Part shown: piece by piece, positions 5,693 to 12,912 of the stretch
How the letters are laid out: each line of letters starts with the position of its first letter
Numbering within the stretch: the stretch's first letter is position 1
Source: Candidatus Chloroheliales bacterium
GTDB taxonomy: Bacteria > Chloroflexota > Chloroflexia > QHBQ01
NCBI GenBank assembly: GCA_003243865.1
Contig: QHBQ01000258.1
Coordinates: 1 to 19,175, forward strand
DNA length: 19,175 bases
Direction of reading: 5' to 3'
Notes under the pieces: generated by a model
Told to the model about the DNA's origin: nothing
The model's input: the letters and a program-made list of their open reading frames with translations, nothing else
Database searches by the model: none
Position numbers and translations under genes: made by a program

Positions 5693-7423
5693 TTATTCCT
5701 CAATGTGCAGCAAAGTTGTGGGGCTGACCAACGTTTGGCTGTTGTCAGGTGGAGGTAGTTCACCCAGGATTATCAGTTCATGTCGCGCCCTTGAGGTGGC
5801 TACGTACATCAGGTAGTCACGCTCCGCGCCCTGGCTATGGGCTTTATCCAATTCCACCAGGATGACTATGGCGCTCTCCAATCCCTTGAAACGGTGAATG
5901 GTGCTAACTCGCAGTTGATTAGCTGCCGCCCTGGGCTTCCAGGTAAGTGTCAGGTTACCCAGGCGTGTACCTTCATTGTACATACTGCGCTCGGCGCTGG
6001 CAGCGGTTAGCACCACGATGTCGCTAGCTGCGATGCCCTGGGTGCCAACTAGCTCATTCACCATGTGGCGCAGAGCTTCCAGTTCACCCCCGCTGGCAAA
6101 CTGATGCACACTCGGTTCCCGACCCTCTGGGCCCAACGCATCAAGCCGACTCTGGCCCCGATAGTATCTAGTAACCAACTGGTGTATTCGCTTGGTGTTG
6201 CGGCAGTTGGTGCTGAGGGTGAAAGGCTGGCCTTGTCGGCGCGCCAGCGAGGTGTGTTCAGAGCCGTAGATACGCTGATTATCATCGTAGAACACATAGA
6301 ATACGCCCTGTGGATCAGCAAGAAGACTATGCAGCGTGTCGAACCAGAGGTCGAGGAAGTCCTGACCTTCATCTACAATGATTGCGTCGAAGCGGTAGTC
6401 GGGTAGCAGGTCAGCCGCCTGTAGCAGATACTCCGGCATCACCTCATTGTAGAAATGCTGCCGCCCCTCGGCGGGGATGTCCTTCTCGCTGGGCAGCTTC
6501 AGCCCGGCATGGTAGCAGATCGAGCGCACTAGGTTGGTGTAGTTCTTCACCTTGATGCGTTCGCCCAACTCTACGCCGCCAGCCTTAAAGCGAGCTTCGA
6601 TGTCGTCGGCTATTGGACGATTGAACGTGACCAGCAGCACGCGAAATCCTTCGTCGGCTAGCCGTCGCGCCTTCTCCATCGCTATCATCGTCTTGCCCGA
6701 TCCCGCACAGCCACCAATCGTCGCTTCACGTACGCCACTAAGCAGGCTGATGACAATGAACTGCTGCTCGGTGAGTTGGCTCATCTCCGCCCCTTCGCGT
6801 ATAATCGCCGCAGCGAGGCCAACCGGAGGTAGCTTACGGGTGGGGGCAACCGTATCCACCAGCGCCTTGAGCGACTCGGCAGGCAGGGCGTAGCTGTGGT
6901 CGGTATGGGCCATCGCTCGCCGCACCGCTGCTTCAATATTGAACAGGTCGTGCGAGTCGAAGATCAGACTGCGGTCGCCGTCAAGCCCCAAAGCCTCGCT
7001 ACCTACCAGCGTATCGGGGAAGGCAACCGCATGGCCGATACGCTGAAGGTAGAGCGAGTGGAAGCGGCTAGTGGCGGGTGAGTCGGCCAGTTTGTCGAGC
7101 AGTTTGTATTTGTTGCCGCTGGCCTGAGCAAAGGGGTTTTTGATTTGATGCACCCCGCCGCTACGGTCGCTGCTGAACCACTCGCCACCTCTACATGAGA
7201 TATCACCGCCTTTCACCTCCACCACCAGCAAGCCGAGGCGGGGATGAACGATAAGAAAATCGGCCTCACCATCGCTGAGGCGGCGCTGGCCGCGCATCAC
7301 CCAACGCACACTGTGCATTACCGTGAATTCGGCGGGGAGCCGATCGCGCAGGGTGTCATAAAGTACGCGCTCCGCCCAGCTAGCAGTGTCCTCAGCAATG
7401 TGCTCAGGGTACATCTTCGCCAT
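5693..7423 (-). CDS. NERD-domain nuclease fused to UvrD-like (SF1) helicase
   Basis: This is a 576-aa protein. The N-terminal NERD (nuclease-related) domain shows a PD-(D/E)xK-type set: E18, D55 in GEADF, and E69-x-K71 in VVEVKGG. An SF1 helicase follows: Walker A GCAGSGKT (238-245), Walker B DEGQD (351-355), NCRNT (406-410), HRFKGLE (510-516) and the motif VI region VATSRARHEL (541-550). All catalytic residues look intact. It probably translocates on DNA using ATP and may cut or process DNA ends. It starts 5 bp after the cas6 stop, with GAGGGG upstream, and is the last gene of the effector operon, next to the array 1 leader. It is not a standard I-D gene. It could be an accessory in interference or adaptation, or a passenger defence gene; the domain call is firm, the role is inference. 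Confidence 0.9.
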   Translation of the reverse strand: MAKMYPEHIAEDTASWAERVLYDTLRDRLPAEFTVMHSVRWVMRGQRRLSDGEADFLIVHPRLGLLVVEVKGGDISCRGGEWFSSDRSGGVHQIKNPFAQASGNKYKLLDKLADSPATSRFHSLYLQRIGHAVAFPDTLVGSEALGLDGDRSLIFDSHDLFNIEAAVRRAMAHTDHSYALPAESLKALVDTVAPTRKLPPVGLAAAIIREGAEMSQLTEQQFIVISLLSGVREATIGGCAGSGKTMIAMEKARRLADEGFRVLLVTFNRPIADDIEARFKAGGVELGERIKVKNYTNLVRSICYHAGLKLPSEKDIPAEGRQHFYNEVMPEYLLQAADLLPDYRFDAIIVDEGQDFLDLWFDTLHSLLADPQGVFYVFYDDNQRIYGSEHTSLARRQGQPFTLSTNCRNTKRIHQLVTRYYRGQSRLDALGPEGREPSVHQFASGGELEALRHMVNELVGTQGIAASDIVVLTAASAERSMYNEGTRLGNLTLTWKPRAAANQLRVSTIHRFKGLESAIVILVELDKAHSQGAERDYLMYVATSRARHELIILGELPPPDNSQTLVSPTTLLHIEE

Positions 7424-7428
7424 GCAGA

Positions 7429-8259
7429 TTACCCCTCTGTCGTATGCTCAACCCGCGCCTGACCCATGCCCATTGTCGTCTTGTAGCCCACCCCACTATA
7501 GCGGGCGAATTCGGCCAAAGCGGCCATCTGCTTGGCGCACTCGTCAAGCTCTTGTACAAGATAGGTGCAGGTGCCGAGGAAGCCCTTCTGTGTGTGCTTC
7601 GGGTAGTGTAGGGTGGCGGTTTGCAAGTCATAATCGGCCACCACCGCACGATGCTCGGCAAACTGGCCGATTAGCTCCCGTTCCACCCGCAGCGGCTCCG
7701 GCGCATAGTTGTTCCACACCCTTGCCAGGCTCTCCCAGACGAACTTGGGCAGGGGGAATAGCATCATCTGCTTGTCGCCGACGCTGAAGGCAGTGGGGCT
7801 GGCGAAGCGGAGAGTGATATAGCGCGTGGCGGAGGTGTTGGCGAGGCTCTGCCAGTCGGCATAGCCCGCCCAGCCGCTGGGGTCGGCGGCGGGGGTGGTG
7901 AGCATCCGATTCAGCGCGAACTCTGCCGCGCCAAGACGCAGGGTGATTGGGCCAGCTTCGAGGAAGTGCTGGCTGAGGCACTGCCAGATGCGCCCGCCAT
8001 CGAGCAGGGTGAAGCGCAGGTTGCAGCGCAAGCCGGGGCGCAACGCGACGGTCTCTCCCTGCACCCGTATGCCAGACAGCGGCGAGACGGTGAAAGGGCG
8101 ATAGTTCGGCTCATCGTGCAGCCGCGCGGCAAGTTCAGCGTCGGTCTGTTGCACCAGGTCGAGGAACAGCGCGTGCGCCTGATGCCCCATCGTCGCGGCG
8201 ATAGTGGCGGTGTTGCTGGCGGTCAGTTCGAGGGTGATGGAGTGGAGGAGAGTGTTCAT
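7429..8259 (-). CDS. cas6: Cas6 pre-crRNA endoribonuclease
   Basis: Cas6 cuts the repeat hairpin in the pre-crRNA to release crRNAs with an 8-nt 5' handle. The 276-aa protein has the family's N-terminal ferredoxin-like fold signature with MGHQAHALFLDL, where H29 is a candidate catalytic histidine. The C-terminal glycine-rich loop GVGYKTTMGMG lies near residues 256-266. The start is the ATG at 8257-8259, one base after the cas3' stop (TGACATG), which implies translational coupling. A longer frame reaches 8331, but it would overlap cas3' and lacks support. The downstream NERD-UvrD gene follows after 5 bp. Its substrate should be the repeats of both arrays, which share the stem and the ATTGAAAC end. 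Confidence 0.92.
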   Translation of the reverse strand: MNTLLHSITLELTASNTATIAATMGHQAHALFLDLVQQTDAELAARLHDEPNYRPFTVSPLSGIRVQGETVALRPGLRCNLRFTLLDGGRIWQCLSQHFLEAGPITLRLGAAEFALNRMLTTPAADPSGWAGYADWQSLANTSATRYITLRFASPTAFSVGDKQMMLFPLPKFVWESLARVWNNYAPEPLRVERELIGQFAEHRAVVADYDLQTATLHYPKHTQKGFLGTCTYLVQELDECAKQMAALAEFARYSGVGYKTTMGMGQARVEHTTEG

Positions 8260-8260
8260 G

Positions 8261-10729
8261 TCAGTCGCTTTCCCAGTCGAAGATGTGCGTATTACGAGCA
8301 GCGGCACGCTGTGCGGCATACTTTGTGCCAATCACGTTCCGTTCGCAGGCAACGAGTAGTGCAGCGGTACCCAGCACCAGTATATACAGATGCTCACCCT
8401 CGCCGCCGAAGTCAACCATCAGCGTGTTGGTAAAGAGGGAAGTCTGCCGCTTCAGTGTGTTGAGCGAGGCAGCCTCTGGTCCACTTTCGGGTACTGCATA
8501 GAACGTAACAAAGTTGCGCCCGAACGCATCGTTTAGCTGGGGCGGCACGCCAATACCAACGCTAGACACCACGTTAAAGCCGTTGGTTGCAGCTAGTGTG
8601 CTACAATAGCGTTCCTCCCACTCCTTCCGACTCAGGTCATGCGGGCGCAGGCTAAAGTTGAGGATTAGGCGCTGATCACGGTGGTGATTAATCTGGCAGG
8701 ATAGCCTCACCTCACTGCCCAACCCACCATCGAGTCGCGCCGCCCACTGCTCAAGCTGTTTAGGGCTGGCCGACCAGTCGGCATCGTAGTTCTGGGCGAT
8801 GTGCAGCGCGGAGTAAGTAGTATAATCGCTGCTGGCAAGCAGGTGATCGGGGTCATAGGCGAGTGCCAACGGAGGTTGGTAGCTATCGCGGAAGTTGAAG
8901 CGGGCGGCGGCGGTATAATATTCTTCCAGCAACTGGTTGCGGTCTGCTTCGATTCGCCCTCGCTGCTGCCGGTTACGAGGGTCGCTCAGGTGTTGGGCCG
9001 CTTGCTGTGCTTCATCTTCATTAGCAACTGGTACGTTATCAGAATAATCATCCTTCGCCTGTGCTGCCATCTTCATCAGCGTGGCACTGGCTACGCCAAA
9101 CTTAAACTCGCTGGCATTCGTCGTTTCAGTTTCAGCCCGCAACTCGCGCTCACGCTTCTTCAGTTCGATGTAACGACGGATGTTCCATTTCACCCGCTTG
9201 AAGCTCATCCCTGAACGGGTGTTGTAGACCTGGCCGAGCGCATTAAATAGCTCCTCCATGCGCTGGTCGCGGTCATCGGCCAAGGACTGACCAAAGCCAT
9301 AAACGGGCAGGAACGCCTCGACGATTGCCCCGCTGCGGATATAGTCGTAGATGCCATTCTTCTGCGGCAGGGTCTGGTTGACTAGGGCGTTGAGTTCGGG
9401 ACGGGTCAAGGTCTGACCCGCTCTATCCTGTAGCGCAACAATTAGCTCATCCGGCACTACCGCCCAGGCTTCGCCGGGGATGTTCGACTCAGGCTTGCCC
9501 AGCACTCGCCCGCCACGTCCCAGCCGCTGGATGAACTCGTCGCGGCTGCGGGCATCGAACAGCAGGAAGTCAATGTTCTGGCGCGGCCAGTTCTCGCGCT
9601 CGAAGTTGTAGCCAATATCTACTGTCGGGGTCGCCAGCAGCAGGTCGGCGCGGCGAGCGTGTTCGCGACCCGCGCCCGCCTCCGCGCCAGTCAGCCGCCC
9701 CACCTGGTAGTCGCTCAAATCATTATACCGCTGGTAGACCTGGTTGATACGCCACAACGCGCTGCTGATGATCGCGCCATGTCGCCCACTGTCCAGCCAG
9801 CCTTTGACTGCATCCCTAGTTTCTTGTCCGCCAGCAAGGCTAACCAAGCCATCAGCCAATGCGTCCGCGCTGTAGAGGCGCAGGTGCATCGGCGCGAGAG
9901 CGGGGATCCGTTCCAGGCCCACCACCTCTGCGTCGTCCGGCGCGATTCGGGCAATGTCGAGCTTGAGGTTGTCCAGATAGTGGTCAACCTGTGCGGCGGG
10001 TGTAGCGGTGAGCAGGCAGACCTGCCGCCGATCCGTCCCGTTGAAGTAGTTCCACTCGCGCAGTAGAGTGAGGAAGAATAGAAAGTTGGCTAGCTGCTTG
10101 GCATTGTAGTAGTGAAACTCGTCCACGATGATGTAGCGGAAATTGTTTACGAACTGCTTGAACAGCAGCCGCTGCTCGTGGGGGTTGCCCAAGCCATATA
10201 GTGCATAGTAGAAAATGTCGGGGTTAATGACCAGAACGTAGGGGTGGTGACCACTTACCCGCTGACCAGCATCGTCAAGCATAACGGAGCGAGGGTCTTC
10301 AATCATCTTGTCGAGTTGCTCACCCTTGCGTTGAAACTTGTCGGGTAGGTGATGGGTAGCAAGCTCCTTGACTGTCGCGGCATCAAGGCGCAGAACTAGA
10401 TGGGCGAGTGGGTTGTCGGCAACAAACTTCTTTACATCGCGCTCGTGCTGGCGAAGCAACTCGTTGGTAGGGGCGATGAACAGCACGTTGGCGTTGCGGT
10501 GATGGTTGCGGTAATCGTCGCTGAGGTCGAGCAGGCGCAGCAGCGCAGCTTTGGTCTTGCCGGTGCCGGTGTTGTAGCTATTCACCACAACGTCGGCGGC
10601 GCGGGCTTGGTAGGTGCGTAGCTGGTGGTGGAGCGGGCGGCTACTCAAAGCGTCAGCAACCACCTTATAGTCGGGGTCATTGGCATCGGCCAGCGCTTCC
10701 GACTGAGCGGCAAGCTCAAGCTCTAGCAT
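8261..10729 (-). CDS. cas3': Cas3' helicase of subtype I-D (no HD domain)
   Basis: This is an SF2 helicase that unwinds target DNA after Cascade binding. The 822-aa protein has Walker A NTGTGKT (53-59), the DEFH box (203-206), TAT (241-243), motif V ATPTVDIGY (366-374) and motif VI QRLGRGGR (401-408). The roughly 400 residues after motif VI match no nuclease motif I can see. There is no HD nuclease domain, as expected for I-D, where HD sits in Cas10d. It starts two bases after the csc1 stop, with GGAG upstream, and its stop is one base from the cas6 ATG. In the I-D order I know, cas3' precedes cas10d; here it follows csc1. Confidence 0.95.
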   Translation of the reverse strand: MLELELAAQSEALADANDPDYKVVADALSSRPLHHQLRTYQARAADVVVNSYNTGTGKTKAALLRLLDLSDDYRNHHRNANVLFIAPTNELLRQHERDVKKFVADNPLAHLVLRLDAATVKELATHHLPDKFQRKGEQLDKMIEDPRSVMLDDAGQRVSGHHPYVLVINPDIFYYALYGLGNPHEQRLLFKQFVNNFRYIIVDEFHYYNAKQLANFLFFLTLLREWNYFNGTDRRQVCLLTATPAAQVDHYLDNLKLDIARIAPDDAEVVGLERIPALAPMHLRLYSADALADGLVSLAGGQETRDAVKGWLDSGRHGAIISSALWRINQVYQRYNDLSDYQVGRLTGAEAGAGREHARRADLLLATPTVDIGYNFERENWPRQNIDFLLFDARSRDEFIQRLGRGGRVLGKPESNIPGEAWAVVPDELIVALQDRAGQTLTRPELNALVNQTLPQKNGIYDYIRSGAIVEAFLPVYGFGQSLADDRDQRMEELFNALGQVYNTRSGMSFKRVKWNIRRYIELKKRERELRAETETTNASEFKFGVASATLMKMAAQAKDDYSDNVPVANEDEAQQAAQHLSDPRNRQQRGRIEADRNQLLEEYYTAAARFNFRDSYQPPLALAYDPDHLLASSDYTTYSALHIAQNYDADWSASPKQLEQWAARLDGGLGSEVRLSCQINHHRDQRLILNFSLRPHDLSRKEWEERYCSTLAATNGFNVVSSVGIGVPPQLNDAFGRNFVTFYAVPESGPEAASLNTLKRQTSLFTNTLMVDFGGEGEHLYILVLGTAALLVACERNVIGTKYAAQRAAARNTHIFDWESD

Positions 10730-10731
10730 GG

Positions 10732-11448
10732 TTACGCTCCATAGCTCAAGCCGACTGGTAGCAGGGTGTTGGCGTCAAGTTGCCAGAACTGGCCGCGCAT
10801 TGCCACATCGCGGAGTACCGGCGCAGGGTGGATATTATAGGTAGAGTAGACGAGTAGCGCGGCGGTGTCCTGAAGGTCGGCAGCGTTGAGTAGCCCGCTG
10901 ATGGCGGCGTTATCGAGCGTCACCTGCTGCGGCGTAACCCGCTTCTGCCATTCCACCCGCGCCTTACTCATGAACTTACCGAGGCGGATGTAGGGCGGGA
11001 GCGTTGGCCCTTTGCCTGCGGCAATCAGGTGATCGCGGTCGAGCAGGTAGAAGCGGGCGCGGCTGCCGAGACCGAGCATACGGATGCGCCCGCTCTGGGG
11101 GAAGTTCATTGCCCGTGTCTTATCGTGGGTGGCAGCGATGGCGTTCTGGTCGAAGCGAAAGTAGTAGCTGTCGGTCTGCCCATTGAAGGTAGTGAGCGCC
11201 ATCCGCAAGCTGCTGAAGCCTGCAGGGGTGACGTACAACCCTTGCTGGTTGAGAGGGGCAAAGTCATCGTGATAGCGCGGCCCGCTCTGTCCCGCTTCTA
11301 GCCGATAGGGGTTGTTGGGGCAGAGACCTAGCGCGTAGGTCAGCGCGTAGTTGCCGATCAGTGGTTCGCTCTCGAACAGCGAACCGATCTCGCGGCTGGC
11401 GAAGAAGGTATGCTCCCACAGGGTAAGGTCGGCAGGGTAGATGTGCAT
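10732..11448 (-). CDS. csc1: Csc1 (Cas5d), Cascade backbone subunit
   Basis: Csc1 is the Cas5-group subunit that caps the 5' handle of the crRNA in the I-D complex. The 238-aa protein shows the family's conserved N-terminal pattern: TLWEHTFFASREIG (residues 9-22), then EPLIGNYALTYALGL. The chosen start is the ATG at 11446-11448, with AGGGGG five bases away. A GTG directly upstream (11451) is an alternative but lies too close to that SD. It begins a few bases after the csc2 stop and ends two bases before the cas3' ATG, so it is tightly coupled with both. Confidence 0.92.
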   Translation of the reverse strand: MHIYPADLTLWEHTFFASREIGSLFESEPLIGNYALTYALGLCPNNPYRLEAGQSGPRYHDDFAPLNQQGLYVTPAGFSSLRMALTTFNGQTDSYYFRFDQNAIAATHDKTRAMNFPQSGRIRMLGLGSRARFYLLDRDHLIAAGKGPTLPPYIRLGKFMSKARVEWQKRVTPQQVTLDNAAISGLLNAADLQDTAALLVYSTYNIHPAPVLRDVAMRGQFWQLDANTLLPVGLSYGA

Positions 11449-11459
11449 CACTGCCCCCT

Positions 11460-12428
11460 TTACTTGTAGTTGTCGCTAAGTGTTCGCAAAGCGCTGGCAA
11501 TCCGCTCCGGCTCATAGTACATCGCGGCTACGCCGTCAAGCTCGGCCTGCAACTGCTCGCCAGTGAGCATCACCGGCTTGCGGCTGAACACGCTGCTGAT
11601 CAGCCGCTCTGCCTCGCCTACAACTGCCTTAGCTACCGCGGCATCGGCAAGCGGAAAGTCAAGTTCGTCCTGGCCTGGTTTCTTTAGTTGGTCAAACACC
11701 GCCTGGGTCAGTTCCAGGTTGCTGAAGAGTTCGCAATCGCTGAAGGCAACCGCGACGATCTGGTTATCAACCTTACCCAGCCTGCTGGAGATCGCCCCAT
11801 AGCGGCTGCTGCGCATGATGTTGCCGACCACGTATTGCAACTCGGCAAGGGTGACATCCTTGAGCGTTTCAATGTCGAGGAAGTGCGCTTGGGGCAACAC
11901 GTACTCATCCTCGTTGATGCTGGTGCTGGGCGCGCCGGTTTCGGGGTTGCGCATTGTGCCGTTGTCGAAGGTAGCATTGAAGGTACGCTTGCCCGTAACC
12001 ATCGCCACCGAGCCGAGCGAGTAAGCATCATCGGTCAGCACGCGGCTCTTCTGCGCCCCGCCGCCACCCGCCGCGTAGCCATAGAGGTAGCAGTCAATGC
12101 ACTTCTCACAAGGCGCGTTGGTGTTGAGCATACAAACCTTGCCATCCTTGTTAGTCTTGAGTAGGTCGTGTTCACGTAGCAGTTCGCGGCCAGTGCGCCG
12201 CTCGACTGCGGTCTGCTTGCGCTTACTGATGACCACGCGGCGGATGGGGGTGGCATCTACCAAACCGGCGCTGACTGTCTCCTTGACCAAACCCTCGCCG
12301 CTGCCCTCGGTGCGGAAGATCGTCTCCGACTCGGTCTTGCGCACAATGAATAGGCTAACGTAGCGACCGCGCGGCAGGTTGCTGTACTTCGGCAGTACGT
12401 ACTGCTGGTATCCCTCGAATGCTGGCAT
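11460..12428 (-). CDS. csc2: Csc2 (Cas7d), Cascade backbone subunit
   Basis: Csc2 is the Cas7-group protein that polymerises along the crRNA spacer. The 322-aa protein is typical in length and sequence: RGRYVSLFIVRKTESETIFRTEGSG near the N-terminus, a cysteine cluster CEKCIDC followed by YLYGYA that probably binds zinc, and SRVLTDDAYSLGS in the central domain. The ATG at 12428 has a clear AAAGGAG upstream. A 37-base gap separates it from the cas11d-like gene, the widest gap in the operon after the cas10d leader, and I see no promoter in it. Cas10d, Csc1 and Csc2 together define subtype I-D. Confidence 0.95.
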   Translation of the reverse strand: MPAFEGYQQYVLPKYSNLPRGRYVSLFIVRKTESETIFRTEGSGEGLVKETVSAGLVDATPIRRVVISKRKQTAVERRTGRELLREHDLLKTNKDGKVCMLNTNAPCEKCIDCYLYGYAAGGGGAQKSRVLTDDAYSLGSVAMVTGKRTFNATFDNGTMRNPETGAPSTSINEDEYVLPQAHFLDIETLKDVTLAELQYVVGNIMRSSRYGAISSRLGKVDNQIVAVAFSDCELFSNLELTQAVFDQLKKPGQDELDFPLADAAVAKAVVGEAERLISSVFSRKPVMLTGEQLQAELDGVAAMYYEPERIASALRTLSDNYK

Positions 12429-12465
12429 GGTGTAGCTCTCCTTTGCTGGTGTGGTGATATGGCGT

Positions 12466-12906
12466 CTACTCGCCCAGTGTCATTGCTATCTGGCTGATTT
12501 CCTCGGTTTGTTCGACATCGGCCTGCTGCTTCTCCTTCTGCGGCAACGCCTCGCGGAAGTAGATCAGGTAGGCGCTGCGCAGAATCTTCTCGCGCTGCAG
12601 CAGGCGGTTGACATCGTTGCCGTTGCCCTCACGCAAGACCTCATCGAAGAAGATGTTGACGTAATCCTTGATGAAATCCTGCTTGGCCTTGCCGGGCTTG
12701 AACTCGCTCTTGGCGATGCGGCGGATATGCTCGAAGATTTGCTCTGCCGAGCCATTCAGCACTACATCGCGCATATCCTCTTTCGGTTCGCGCTCCAGGT
12801 TGTCGAGGATAATGTCGAGCGGCTTGAGCAACGAGTTGCGTTTGAACGAGCCGCCCATAATGTGGTTCTCGGCGGCGAGACGGGCCATCTCCCTCAGTGC
12901 TTTCAT
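12466..12906 (-). CDS. cas11d: Cas11d-like small subunit, separate ORF downstream of cas10d
   Basis: The 146-aa protein is almost entirely helical and charged (SLLKPLDIILDNLERE, EQIFEHIRRIAKSEF, FIKDYVNIFFDEVL), as expected of Cas11 small subunits, which line the Cascade belly and bind the non-target strand. In the I-D systems studied, Cas11d is made by internal initiation inside the 3' end of cas10d. Here the ATG (12904-12906) is codon +3 after the cas10d TAG stop and in the same frame. Its SD, AAGGAG, overlaps the last two cas10d codons and the stop. The predicted Cas10d length (870 aa) plus this ORF gives about 1,020 aa, close to what I expect for an unsplit Cas10d. The small-subunit role is an inference from position and helicity. 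Confidence 0.65.
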   Translation of the reverse strand: MKALREMARLAAENHIMGGSFKRNSLLKPLDIILDNLEREPKEDMRDVVLNGSAEQIFEHIRRIAKSEFKPGKAKQDFIKDYVNIFFDEVLREGNGNDVNRLLQREKILRSAYLIYFREALPQKEKQQADVEQTEEISQIAMTLGE

Positions 12907-12912
12907 CGGGGG

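Noticed and set aside
6065..6406. Plus-strand ORFs opposite the helicase and the cas genes
   Set aside because: Antisense shadows in high-GC coding sequence, without SD sites or domain signals.
8260..8331. 24-residue N-terminal extension of Cas6
   Set aside because: It lies inside cas3' and the family start pattern begins at MNTLLHSITLEL; TGACATG coupling supports 8259.
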